Shown: positions 21,177 through 28,522, counted from the first letter of the stretch. The stretch: 36,264 nt of DNA from DASPGX01 sp035620375 (GCA_035620375.1 DASPGX010000017.1:1-36264), one strand, 5' to 3'. Notes: generated by a model from the letters alone, not told the origin. Numbers and translations: made by a program.

Positions 21177-21204
21177 AATATAACATTTTATATATGTATG
21201 TCAA
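21177..21204 (-). promoter_or_regulatory. Promoter of the cysteine-rich protein gene
   Basis: A perfect TTGACA (21199-21204), 16 nt and TATATT (21177-21182) on the minus strand in an AT-rich patch. A leader of about 70 nt ends in an SD. Confidence 0.8.
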
Positions 21205-21235
21205 GGCCTGCTCTGGTACTCCACCGGTACAAAAA

Positions 21236-21256
21236 GAGGGGTCCCGGGGACCCCTC
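21236..21256 (-). terminator. Terminator of the epimerase gene
   Basis: Stem GAGGGGTCC (21236-21244) with GGACCCCTC (21248-21256), followed on the minus strand by TTTTTG. It lies 16 nt past the epimerase stop. Confidence 0.85.
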
Positions 21257-21272
21257 AGCGTCTTGAGTTCCG

Positions 21273-22187
21273 CTACCTAATGCCGTGCAGGCGCTTGAGC
21301 TCGGCCATGCCGTACTCGAACGGTACTTCGGGCTCCCAGCCCAGCAGCGAGCCTGCGAGTGTATTGTCCGCCAGTGTGGCGCGTGCCTCGCCCGGACGCG
21401 CGGAAACGTGCTCCCGTTCCCCGCCGATGAGCTTTGCGACGTCCAGGACGCTGTGATTGCGGCCCGTGCCGATGTTTATGACTTCGCCCCGGCCGACGCT
21501 TTTGGCCCTCATCGCCAGCAGGTTCGCGCGGGCGACGTCCCGCACGTGCGTGAAGTCGCGGCGCTGTTGTCCGTCGCCCACGACGGGCATCGCGATTCCC
21601 TGCGCGGCAAGCCCCAGGAAGATGCCGATGACCGTGGCGTACGGACCGTCAGCATCCGTCGTCTGCCGCGGCCCGTACACGTTGAAGTACCGCAGGGAGA
21701 CGGTCTGCACGCCGTAGAACTCGGCGAATGTCCGGCAGTACATCTCCCCCACGTACTTCTGCACCGCGTACGGTATGACCGGCCTCGCCTTCATGTCCTC
21801 GGTGAACGGCAGGTGGTTCTCCGTACCGTAGGCCGAAGACGATGCCGAGTACACGACCCGCCGGACCCCCGCATCGCGGGCCGCAAGGAGCACGTTGAGC
21901 GTTCCCGTCGCGTTGATTCCGTGCGTCAGCGCGGGCTCCTGGATGGAGTACTGCATCCGCGGTTGCGCCGCCAGGTGAAAAACACCGTCCGCGCCGCGGA
22001 AGATGGAAACGAGTTCACCCGAGTGCCGGATATCCACCAGATAGAACTTCGCTCCGGGATTCAGGTTCTCCCGCTTGCCCGAAAGCAGATTGTCCACGAC
22101 ATGGACTTCGTGTCCCTGCTCCAGGAGCAGGTCCTGCACGTGCGAGCCGATGAATCCGGCCCCGCCGGTCACGATGTACTTGGCCAT
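21273..22187 (-). CDS. NAD-dependent sugar-nucleotide epimerase/dehydratase
   Basis: A 304-residue extended short-chain dehydrogenase. The NAD-binding motif is GGAGFIGSH at residues 8-16; the catalytic triad is in SASSSAYG and YAVQK (Tyr-x-x-x-Lys); substrate-side motifs are RYFNVYGPRQ and RDFTHVRDVARA. This is the UDP-glucose 4-epimerase/dTDP-glucose dehydratase family that supplies surface glycan sugars. The exact substrate cannot be read from the sequence. A GGGAG SD lies 9 nt before the ATG, one of the few core-type genes here with one. It is monocistronic, with its own promoter and terminator. Confidence 0.93.
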   Translation of the reverse strand: MAKYIVTGGAGFIGSHVQDLLLEQGHEVHVVDNLLSGKRENLNPGAKFYLVDIRHSGELVSIFRGADGVFHLAAQPRMQYSIQEPALTHGINATGTLNVLLAARDAGVRRVVYSASSSAYGTENHLPFTEDMKARPVIPYAVQKYVGEMYCRTFAEFYGVQTVSLRYFNVYGPRQTTDADGPYATVIGIFLGLAAQGIAMPVVGDGQQRRDFTHVRDVARANLLAMRAKSVGRGEVINIGTGRNHSVLDVAKLIGGEREHVSARPGEARATLADNTLAGSLLGWEPEVPFEYGMAELKRLHGIR

Positions 22188-22208
22188 TTGTTAAACTCCC
22201 TGGCCGCG

Positions 22209-22237
22209 ACTATGTCATACCCATACCACTACGTCAA
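22209..22237 (-). promoter_or_regulatory. Promoter of the epimerase gene
   Basis: TTGACG (22232-22237), 17 nt, CATAGT (22209-22214) on the minus strand. The -35 directly abuts palindrome copy 4. Confidence 0.75.
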
Positions 22238-22272
22238 AAATTTAACGGCTCACCACATGAGCCGTTAAATTT
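22238..22272 (-). terminator. Palindromic terminator of the tRNA-Ser locus, AACGGCTCA family copy 4
   Basis: A perfect 15-bp stem (22238-22252 with 22258-22272), loop CCACA, core AACGGCTCA/TGAGCCGTT, and A/T-rich outer pairs. It lies 6 nt beyond the 3' tRNA-Ser fragment. Confidence 0.85.
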
Positions 22273-22278
22273 ACGGTG

Positions 22279-22341
22279 CGGAGGCGGGAGGATTCGAACC
22301 TCCGATACCTTGCGGTATACTCGCTTTCCAAGCGAGCGCAC
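22279..22341 (-). pseudogene. 3' part of a second tRNA-Ser (exon-like fragment)
   Basis: 63 nt identical to the complete tRNA-Ser from the end of the D-arm through anticodon arm (GGA), variable arm, T-arm and acceptor with discriminator G. It lacks the acceptor 5' strand and most of the D-arm, which lie 180 nt upstream at 22522-22539. It is followed by the palindromic terminator. It could be a split or intron-bearing tRNA half, or a recombination remnant. Confidence 0.75.
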
Positions 22342-22379
22342 GTAGTTCCCGGGTTCATCCGTACTCGATTCCTGCAGAG

Positions 22380-22464
22380 CGGAGGCGGGAGGATTCGAAC
22401 CTCCGATACCTTGCGGTATACTCGCTTTCCAAGCGAGCGCACTAGACCACTATGCGACGCCTCC
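22380..22464 (-). tRNA. tRNA-Ser(GGA), complete, nested
   Basis: 85 nt: acceptor GGAGGCG/CGCCTCC with discriminator G; D-arm GCAT/GTGC; anticodon arm CTCGC-TTGGAAA-GCGAG (anticodon GGA); long variable arm TATACC-GCAA-GGTATC typical of serine; T-arm GGAGG-TTCGAAT-CCTCC. CCA is not encoded. It is enclosed by two spacers that can pair with each other and by halves of another tRNA-Ser copy. Confidence 0.93.
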
Positions 22465-22521
22465 GCTCTGTCGGAATCTGCGTCCGGGAACCCGTTGGTG
22501 GCGGCACCAACCACCACCAAC

Positions 22522-22539
22522 CCACTATGCGACGCCTCC
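22522..22539 (-). pseudogene. 5' part of a second tRNA-Ser (exon-like fragment)
   Basis: 18 nt, GGAGGCGTCGCATAGTGG, identical to the start of the complete tRNA-Ser up to the conserved GG of the D-loop. It begins about 9 nt after the -10 of the only promoter seen for the locus. Together with 22279-22341 it would make a full tRNA-Ser lacking just the four D-loop bases TCTA. Confidence 0.75.
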
Positions 22540-22548
22540 GTGGGCGAA

Positions 22549-22576
22549 ATTCTACTGAATTTCGCTGATTTTTCAA
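22549..22576 (-). promoter_or_regulatory. Promoter of the tRNA-Ser locus
   Basis: TTGAAA (22571-22576), 16 nt, TAGAAT (22549-22554) on the minus strand. Transcription would begin within about 3 nt of the 5' tRNA fragment. Confidence 0.7.
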
Positions 22577-22581
22577 TTCTT

Positions 22582-23811
22582 TTACCGCGAGCGGCGGAAC
22601 CGCGGACGGTGGCCGAACCGGCGGACGCGGCCGCCGCGGATGCCGCGCTGGGCGACCGGAACCTGATGCAGTTCCGCGGAGAGCTTCTCGTGCTTGGCGA
22701 TGGTCAACGGCTTGCGGATGAGCCGTTCAATGTCGCGGATGTCCGAGCGCTGGTCAGGAGTGGCGAATGAAATCGCCTTCCCTTCGCGTCCCGCGCGGCC
22801 CGTCCGTCCGATACGGTGGACGTAGTCCTGGCTGGAATCGGGCAGGTCGTAGTTCACGACCAGCCCGATGCCCGTCACGTCAATGCCGCGCGCGGCGATG
22901 TCCGTCGCCACGAGCGCACGAATCGTCCCCTTCTTGAAATCGTTCAGGGCCTTAATGCGCTGGGCAAGCGACTTGTTCGCGTGGATTTCCCCCGCGCGGT
23001 GACCGAGCTTCTCCAGCTGGCGCGTGAGGCGCTTTGCGCCGTGCTTGGTCCGCGTGAACACCAGGACCGAGCCGTCATGTTCGCGGAGCATCTCGTCCAA
23101 CAGCGCCACCTTGTCCTCCTTGGTTACGATATAGATTTCCTGATGGACCTTCTCGGCCGCGGTGCCCGCGGGAGCGACCTCCACGCGCACGGGCATGCGC
23201 ATGTGCTTCGTCGCGATGCTGACGATGTCCTCGGGCATGGTCGCCGAGAACAGCATCGTCTGCCGGTCCTGCGGTTCGGGAAGCAGGGCAAAGATGCGCC
23301 GGATTTGCGGAGCGAAACCCATGTCCAGCATGCGGTCGGCCTCATCAAGCACGAGCACCGTCGTGCGGGAAAGGTCAATCTTCTTCTCGTCCGCGATATC
23401 CAAAAGCCGTCCGGGAGTCGCGATGATGACATTAGGCTTGCGGGAAAGCTGCTGCAGCTGCTTGCCCATGCTCTCACCGCCGATAAGCACGGCCGTACGG
23501 AGCCCGAGCTGCTGTCCGAGCGCCTTGAGCGAATCGTTCACCTGCAACGCGAGTTCGCGCGTGGGCAGAATGACGACCCCGAGCCCTGCACGCGCCTGCC
23601 AGAGACGCTGAAGCATCGGCACGCCGAACGCGACCGTCTTGCCGGTCCCGGTCTGCGCGATGCCGATGAGGTCTTCGCCCGAAAGCCCTACGGGAATCGC
23701 CTTGTGCTGAATGGGCGTGGGCGTGCTGAACTTCAGCCGCTCGATGGCCTTCATGAATTCGTCGCTGATACCAAGACCGCCGAACCCCTGCGGGGTTTCA
23801 CTGTTCTGCAT
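22582..23811 (-). CDS. DEAD-box RNA helicase (RhlE/DeaD type)
   Basis: A 409-residue ATP-dependent RNA helicase with all core motifs. They are the Q motif (STPTPIQ, 29-35), motif I AQTGTGKT (52-59), Ia PTRELA, Ib TPGR, II DEAD in LVLDEADRMLDMG, III SAT, and in domain 2 VFTRTKHGAKRL, V ATDIAARGIDV and VI HRIGRTGRAG. The tail after residue 385 is Arg-rich (GGRVRRFGHRPRFRRSR), which normally increases RNA affinity. RhlE-like enzymes act in ribosome assembly and cold adaptation. The leader is about 110 nt and structured. No SD is visible before the ATG. Confidence 0.95.
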   Translation of the reverse strand: MQNSETPQGFGGLGISDEFMKAIERLKFSTPTPIQHKAIPVGLSGEDLIGIAQTGTGKTVAFGVPMLQRLWQARAGLGVVILPTRELALQVNDSLKALGQQLGLRTAVLIGGESMGKQLQQLSRKPNVIIATPGRLLDIADEKKIDLSRTTVLVLDEADRMLDMGFAPQIRRIFALLPEPQDRQTMLFSATMPEDIVSIATKHMRMPVRVEVAPAGTAAEKVHQEIYIVTKEDKVALLDEMLREHDGSVLVFTRTKHGAKRLTRQLEKLGHRAGEIHANKSLAQRIKALNDFKKGTIRALVATDIAARGIDVTGIGLVVNYDLPDSSQDYVHRIGRTGRAGREGKAISFATPDQRSDIRDIERLIRKPLTIAKHEKLSAELHQVPVAQRGIRGGRVRRFGHRPRFRRSR

Positions 23812-23821
23812 ACATTCGTAT

Positions 23822-23903
23822 ACGTGACCCGAGTTCTCTGCAGTGAGTCACGTGGACGCAATGAGATTCGAGCCTGCCTGCCGGCGGAACTGTCGTCCGC
23901 CGG
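23822..23903 (-). promoter_or_regulatory. Structured 5' leader of the helicase mRNA
   Basis: Two hairpins lie between promoter and start: CCGGCGGA/TCCGCCGG (8 bp, 23881-23903) and ACGTGAC/GTCACGT (7 bp, 23822-23853), the latter ending 10 nt before the ATG. Such leaders can give autoregulation by helicase activity or temperature; this is inferred from structure only. Confidence 0.5.
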
Positions 23904-23927
23904 AGGACTCCGTAGTGTTATGTGTCT

Positions 23928-23956
23928 ATTATATCACCCTGAACCGGGTAAGTCAA
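23928..23956 (-). promoter_or_regulatory. Promoter of the helicase gene
   Basis: TTGACT (23951-23956), 17 nt and a perfect TATAAT (23928-23933) with an upstream TGA on the minus strand. The -35 overlaps the murD stop codon. Confidence 0.85.
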
Positions 23957-25392
23957 CGCGCGCGTACGTGCGTCTTCACCAAAGCGTTGAACTGCTGGCC
24001 GCGGTCATATTCATTCCTGAACTTTTCAAAGCTTTTTGACGCCGGGGAGAACAGCACTGTCGCGTTCACAAAGTACCTCGCCCGTTCAAGAGCCGCGGCA
24101 AAGCAGGCCTCCAGCGAATCATAGGTCCGCCGTCCGAGCGCCGAACGCTTGAGCGCCTTGCGCATCTTGTCCGTCGCGGAACCCGCGAGAAAAATGGTGT
24201 TCTCCGGCTTCACGTGCCGCACCAGCGATTTGGCCCATGCGCCGTATTCCAGCGCACGGTCCGTGCCGCCCGTGATGAGGATGCAGTTCGGTCCCCCGAA
24301 GCGTTCCAGCGCGGCGATGCCGCCGTCCGGCGAGGTCGCGCATGTATCGTTGACGACGGTCAGTTTTCCGCTCCGGTACACCGTCTCCTGCCGGTACGGC
24401 ACGCCCGGAAGCGTCCCGATGCGCTGTGCGATAACCGGCCAGGGACATCCGGCAAGATGCGCCGCCAGCGCGGAAGTCAGCAGGTTCCGGAAGTTATGGG
24501 CGCCGTGCATCCGGGCAAAATCGCCGGTCTGAACCACGCGCTCCGCCATGCCGCCGGAAAGAAACCAGAGCCACCCGCGGTCGGCATACAGGCCCCGGCC
24601 GTCCTTGAGCGGACCGGACGACACCTGCCATACCTTCGCCTTCGGCCCCAGACCCATCATGAACGGCGTCCAGTCGTCATCCGCATTCATGATGCAATGA
24701 TTCCGGGGGCCCTGGCCCGTAAATACGGCCGCCTTCGTCCGCGCATAGTGCTCAAAATCCCGGTATCGGTTCAGATGGTCCCGGTACAGGTTCGTGACGA
24801 CGGCGATATCCGGCGCCGCGGAGAAGTGTTCCAGCAGAAACGACGGGAGTTCCGTGACCGCGACAGTCGCACGGTCGTTCGCGTCCAACACAGTCAGAAA
24901 GGGCCGGACCGTGGAATTGCCGGTCACCACCGTCTTCCGGTGGCCGCTCAACAGGTGTCCCGTCCATGTCGCGGTCGTCGTTTTTCCCCGCGTCCCCGTG
25001 ATGCCGACCGTCGGCCCCTTCCAGAGGCCGTAGAACACGCCCGCCTCGTTTACGACCGTCTTTCCGAGCGCATACGCCTCCTGCACGAACGGAGAAGACA
25101 GCGGAACGTCCGGGTTCACCATGATGATGCCGTTGTCCCGTATCATCGCCGAATCGTGGCCGCCCAGCGCCCACGTCAGACGGGATGACGCCTCCGCGTA
25201 CGCGGCGCCGTCAGGCGCGGAGCGCTTCAGATAGGCCGTGACGTTCCGCACCGAGGCGGAAAGCGCCTTGTCGTCCTTGAGGTCGGTCACCGTAACCGAC
25301 GCCCCCTGGGACAGAAGCCAGTTGGTGACCGCAACGCCTCCGCCGAGCTGGCCGAGTCCGAGTACAAGGACCTTTTTGCCCCTGAATTTCAT
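23953..25392 (-). CDS. murD: UDP-N-acetylmuramoylalanine--D-glutamate ligase
   Basis: A 479-residue MurD. The Rossmann start is KKVLVLGLGQLGGGVAV, the ATP loop is GTRGKTTT (133-140), and the central domain has VTELPSFLLEH and NLYRDHLNRYRDFEHYARTKA, the MurD version of the DHL...Y...K segment whose Lys is usually carbamylated. The C-terminal domain has TGGTDRALEY. It adds D-Glu to UDP-MurNAc-L-Ala in the cytoplasm. The start at 25392 (MKFRGKKV) matches the family; 24 more codons are open upstream but lie inside the terminator. CTGACA-17-TACGGT ends 6 nt before the ATG, so AAGGAC next to the ATG is probably not a working SD. Confidence 0.93.
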   Translation of the reverse strand: MKFRGKKVLVLGLGQLGGGVAVTNWLLSQGASVTVTDLKDDKALSASVRNVTAYLKRSAPDGAAYAEASSRLTWALGGHDSAMIRDNGIIMVNPDVPLSSPFVQEAYALGKTVVNEAGVFYGLWKGPTVGITGTRGKTTTATWTGHLLSGHRKTVVTGNSTVRPFLTVLDANDRATVAVTELPSFLLEHFSAAPDIAVVTNLYRDHLNRYRDFEHYARTKAAVFTGQGPRNHCIMNADDDWTPFMMGLGPKAKVWQVSSGPLKDGRGLYADRGWLWFLSGGMAERVVQTGDFARMHGAHNFRNLLTSALAAHLAGCPWPVIAQRIGTLPGVPYRQETVYRSGKLTVVNDTCATSPDGGIAALERFGGPNCILITGGTDRALEYGAWAKSLVRHVKPENTIFLAGSATDKMRKALKRSALGRRTYDSLEACFAAALERARYFVNATVLFSPASKSFEKFRNEYDRGQQFNALVKTHVRAR

Positions 25393-25398
25393 GTCCTT

Positions 25399-25427
25399 AC
25401 CGTACGAAAAACGGGTCCGGTTGTCAG
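25399..25427 (-). promoter_or_regulatory. Promoter of murD (near-leaderless), overlapping the htpX terminator
   Basis: CTGACA (25422-25427), 17 nt, TACGGT (25399-25404) on the minus strand, 6 nt before the ATG. It lies inside and just past the htpX terminator stem. Confidence 0.5.
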
Positions 25428-25461
25428 CCCGCCCCGCCCGAAGCAGCCGGGCGGGACCCGT
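25411..25461 (-). terminator. Terminator of the lemA-htpX operon
   Basis: Outer stem ACGGGTCC (25411-25418) with GGACCCGT (25454-25461), enclosing a GC-rich hairpin, followed on the minus strand by TTTTTCG. Confidence 0.75.
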
Positions 25462-26360
25462 CACACCGCGCCGCGCAGGACGCGGATGCGCTCCGCCAGC
25501 GGCGGATGCGTCGCAAAGAGTTTGGTGAACCAGCTGGCCGCCTCCTTGCCCTTGAACGGACTGGCGATAAACAGGTGCGCGGTCGCATTGTGCGCCTTGC
25601 GCATCGGCTGCTGGTCCTGGGCGATTTTCTCCAGGGCGGCGGCGAGCCCCTCCGGATAGCGCGTCAGCAGGGCGCCCGATGAGTCCGCCATGTACTCCCG
25701 CTTGCGCGAGACCGCCAGGCGAATGAGCGTGGCCGCCAGCGGCGCAAGAATAACCGCAACGAGTACGACAATCAGCGTCGCCGCCCCGCCGTTATTGCGC
25801 TCATCGCGCCTGCCGCCTCCCCAGATGGTCATGCGCAGTGCAAGGTCGGATACGACGGCGATAATGCCCGCCATAACGACGACAACCGTTGAAATCAGGA
25901 TGTCGCGGTTCCCGATATGCGACAGCTCGTGCGCCAGGACGCCGGTCAGTTCGTTGTCGTTCAGCTTCTCCAGCGTCCCCGTAGTGACCGCGATTGCCGA
26001 GTGCTCCGGATTCCTGCCGGTCGCGAACGCGTTGATTTGCGGACTGTGCATCACGTACAACCGCGGTAACGGCAGGCCGGCCGTAATACAGAGATTCTCC
26101 ACGATGCGGTACAGGCGGACGTTCTCCTCGCGCGATACCGGACGCGCACCCGACATCGCAAGCGCGATGGAGTCCGACTTCCAGTACGCGACGATGTTCC
26201 CGACGACGGAAAAACCGGCGAAGACGTACAGGAAGGTCGGCTCGCCGTAGTACTGCGCCAGAACCCATCCCAGGGCGATGAGCACCAGGAACATGGCCGT
26301 CATGAACAGCCAGGTCTTCCGGACATTCGCGTCCTGATGGGTATAGAGATTCTCCGCCAT
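25461..26360 (-). CDS. htpX: HtpX-family membrane zinc metalloprotease
   Basis: A 299-residue M48 protease. Two N-terminal membrane helices (about 17-35 and 42-60) precede the catalytic HELSH at 144-148; the third zinc ligand is the Glu of KREYMADSSGALLTRYPEGLA. A second helix pair lies at about 153-172 and 192-214. HtpX degrades misfolded membrane proteins with its active site in the cytoplasm. The typical C-terminal SWFTKLFATHPPLAERIRVL is present. It lies 6 nt after lemA, a very common pairing in bacteria. No SD. Confidence 0.95.
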   Translation of the reverse strand: MAENLYTHQDANVRKTWLFMTAMFLVLIALGWVLAQYYGEPTFLYVFAGFSVVGNIVAYWKSDSIALAMSGARPVSREENVRLYRIVENLCITAGLPLPRLYVMHSPQINAFATGRNPEHSAIAVTTGTLEKLNDNELTGVLAHELSHIGNRDILISTVVVVMAGIIAVVSDLALRMTIWGGGRRDERNNGGAATLIVVLVAVILAPLAATLIRLAVSRKREYMADSSGALLTRYPEGLAAALEKIAQDQQPMRKAHNATAHLFIASPFKGKEAASWFTKLFATHPPLAERIRVLRGAV

Positions 26361-26366
26361 GGGCCG

Positions 26367-26912
26367 TTAGAACTGCACCTTCACCGGTTCGCGCGCGGCC
26401 TCCTCTTTAAGTTCAAAGAATTCCGCGGACTTGAACCCGAGCATGCCGGCGACGAGGTTCGTCGGGAACACTTCCTGCTTCGTGTTGAAGGTCTGCACGT
26501 TGCTGTTATAGAACCGGCGTGCCGCCTGAATCTTATTCTCCGTGTCCGCCAGCTCGCGCTGCAGTTCCGTGAAGGCGCTCACGGCCTTCAGGTCGGGATA
26601 CGCCTCGGCAAGCGCGAACAGGTTCTTCAGGGCGCCGGACAGCATGTTCTCCGCCTCTGCGTGCTCGGCGACGCTTTTCGCGCCCATCGCCTTGGCCCGT
26701 GCGGAAATGACCGCTTCCAACGCGCTCTTTTCGTGCTCTGCGTATCCCTTCACCGTCTGGACGAGGTTCGGGATGAGGTCGTACCGGCGCTTGAGCTGGA
26801 CGTCGATGTCCGACCAGCTTTCCCTGACCCGGTTCCGCCACCGGACGAGACCGTTAAATACCCCTACGAACCACAGGGCGAGTACCGCTACGACCGCAAT
26901 AAGAATCCACAT
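26367..26912 (-). CDS. lemA: LemA family protein
   Basis: A 181-residue LemA protein: one N-terminal membrane helix (1-20), then the family signature NRVRESWSDIDVQLKRRYDLIPNLVQTVKGYA, and a long four-helix coiled body with FYNSNVQTFNTKQEVFPTNLVA near the C-terminus. The function of LemA is unsettled; it is often beside HtpX and may present substrates to it. The start at MWILIAVVAV is the family start; 17 upstream codons are open but lie in the promoter/terminator zone. No clear promoter was found in 26913-26974. Confidence 0.95.
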   Translation of the reverse strand: MWILIAVVAVLALWFVGVFNGLVRWRNRVRESWSDIDVQLKRRYDLIPNLVQTVKGYAEHEKSALEAVISARAKAMGAKSVAEHAEAENMLSGALKNLFALAEAYPDLKAVSAFTELQRELADTENKIQAARRFYNSNVQTFNTKQEVFPTNLVAGMLGFKSAEFFELKEEAAREPVKVQF

Positions 26913-26974
26913 CGTATATTGAGAAGCTAAAGAATACGGCACTATCGTGCCATGAAATCGCAATTAAATCAAAA

Positions 26975-27002
26975 TCCCTCACTCGCCGCGGCGAGTGAGG
27001 GA
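26975..27002 (-). terminator. Terminator of the 28522-27009 operon
   Basis: A 12-bp stem TCCCTCACTCGC (26975-26986) with GCGAGTGAGGGA (26991-27002), loop CGCG, followed on the minus strand by TTTTGATTT. Confidence 0.9.
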
Positions 27003-27008
27003 CGGGAT

Positions 27009-27608
27009 TCAGAACCTGACGCCGAGACCGACGTGGTAGCCGGGGACGAACGCCCAGGAGCGCTTCTCCTGGACCTGCATGTCGCCGGTGACTCCCACGG
27101 CCCGCTGGGTCAGCGTGGGGAACGCCGACAGCCGCACGCGGGCATCCAGGAAGAACGGTCCGAGGACGTCGCGCTGGAGACCGAGCGAGAAGAACGGATA
27201 CACCGTCGCCTGACGCACGAGCGGCGCGTTCAGCCGGAGCGTACGCCATTCCCACTGCCGGTAATCCCCGCCGGCGTCTTCCGTGAACCGCGCGGTGCTC
27301 GGACCGTGCATGCGGATTCCCCCGCCGGCCCGCAGCGTACCGGTGAATCCCGCACCGAGCGCGCCGCGCTTGCCGCCGTAGAACTCCACTCCCCAGCCCT
27401 CGTAGAGCAGGCCACCCTCTTTCTGGAACGCAATGCCGTAACGGATGCTCCGGCCCGATTCCAGGGAAATCTCATACTGGAGTTCGCGTTCGCCGCCGGT
27501 CCAGAACGCGCTGTCGGAGTACCCGACCGCGGTCCGGAGCTCGGTCTGCGCCGATGCCGTCCCGGCTGCGGCAAGGAGGAACGCGACAAGAACAGCGATG
27601 CGTGTCAT
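27009..27608 (-). CDS. Secreted beta-barrel-like protein
   Basis: This 199-residue protein has a cleavable signal peptide MTRIAVLVAFLLAAAGTASA, with cleavage probably after ASA. The mature part is a series of alternating hydrophobic/polar strands (LQYEISLESGRSIRYGIAF, GWGVEFYGG, GAGFTGTLRAGGGI) and ends GYHVGLGVRF with a terminal Phe, like outer-membrane barrels. If the host is a monoderm Patescibacterium this would be unusual, so it may instead be a soluble beta protein. The ATG overlaps the upstream glycosidase stop (ATGA), with AAAGAGGG upstream, so the two are made together. Confidence 0.7.
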   Translation of the reverse strand: MTRIAVLVAFLLAAAGTASAQTELRTAVGYSDSAFWTGGERELQYEISLESGRSIRYGIAFQKEGGLLYEGWGVEFYGGKRGALGAGFTGTLRAGGGIRMHGPSTARFTEDAGGDYRQWEWRTLRLNAPLVRQATVYPFFSLGLQRDVLGPFFLDARVRLSAFPTLTQRAVGVTGDMQVQEKRSWAFVPGYHVGLGVRF

Positions 27609-28522
27609 GGCGCCCTCTTTCCGGTGAGCGCCTGGTACAAGGGGCTGTACGAAGGCGTTGCGGGACAGGCGCCCGGCAGACCGGATACCAGCGAGAACCC
27701 CGTGCACTCGGCGAACACGTACCAGTAGATACGCGTCGCCCGCCACTCACGGCGGAGCCGCGGATACTGGGTCTGCACGTGCTCCAGGTGCCGGCCCGGG
27801 TCGTCAATCCCCGTTTCCGTCACCCAGATTTCCGTGGTACCGGGCAGGCGTTGAATCTGCCGCTTCATCGTGTAGATGTAGGTACTTCCGGTCGAGTAAA
27901 AATGCAGGGACAGGACCGGAAGCTCCCCGCGTCGGGCCAGTTCCAACAGCCCCTGATCGAGCATCTGTTCCACGTACTTGGCGCCGTCGCCGCCGCCGAT
28001 GGGCGCCTGTGCGATGACCGCCTTTTCCGGGAACTCCTCCCGCGCACGCCGGTGCAGATCCAGAAAGATGGGCATGTATTCGCTGACGGACATGGTCGTG
28101 AACACGTCTATCTCGTTGCCGATTTCCCAATAATCCACTCCGGGATTCGCCAGAATCTCGCTCCGCAGCGCATCCCAGGCTCCGGATCCGCGCAGAAATT
28201 CGTTCGGGAAGATGCCGACGACGTCTTCCAGGCCGTTCGCGATGGCCCAGCGGGCGAAATCGGAACCGCCCGACGACGGACCCATGTCGGCGCGCAGGCC
28301 GCGCATCGCGCCGGACTCCATGAGATTCAGCACGTGCGGCGCCAGCAGGCCGTCGGGGCCGAACGTATGGACGCCGACGTACGGCGACCACCCGGGAACG
28401 CCGGCGGGACGACCGTCCGACATCTCGATGCCGGTCGAGCCCGTAGGACTGTTGTTCTCACAACCGTTCGGGCAGGCGCTCAACAGGAGCGCTGCACCAA
28501 GTACTGCAAGCCGTTGCAGCAT
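27605..28522 (-). CDS. Lipoprotein glycoside hydrolase-like protein (clan GH-A barrel)
   Basis: This 305-residue protein has a lipobox LLLSAC (12-17) and is therefore lipid-anchored at Cys17. The remaining sequence follows the clan GH-A TIM barrel: RADMG on an early strand, WEIGNEID with Glu137 as the predicted acid/base after strand 4, LHFYS (206-210), and IWVTETGID with Glu236 as the predicted nucleophile on strand 7. It probably hydrolyses a beta-linked polysaccharide at the cell surface; the substrate is unknown. AAGGAG precedes the ATG by 8 nt. It is first in an operon with the barrel-like protein and divergent from another glycosidase-like gene. Confidence 0.85.
   Translation of the reverse strand: MLQRLAVLGAALLLSACPNGCENNSPTGSTGIEMSDGRPAGVPGWSPYVGVHTFGPDGLLAPHVLNLMESGAMRGLRADMGPSSGGSDFARWAIANGLEDVVGIFPNEFLRGSGAWDALRSEILANPGVDYWEIGNEIDVFTTMSVSEYMPIFLDLHRRAREEFPEKAVIAQAPIGGGDGAKYVEQMLDQGLLELARRGELPVLSLHFYSTGSTYIYTMKRQIQRLPGTTEIWVTETGIDDPGRHLEHVQTQYPRLRREWRATRIYWYVFAECTGFSLVSGLPGACPATPSYSPLYQALTGKRAP

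Noticed and set aside
22706..22727. AACGGCT...AGCCGTT palindrome inside the helicase gene
   Set aside because: Only 7 bp with an 8-nt loop; codons there follow the helicase reading frame. It may be chance and was not counted in the palindrome family.
25393..25464. Upstream start for MurD
   Set aside because: The 24 extra codons fall in the htpX terminator and promoter region.
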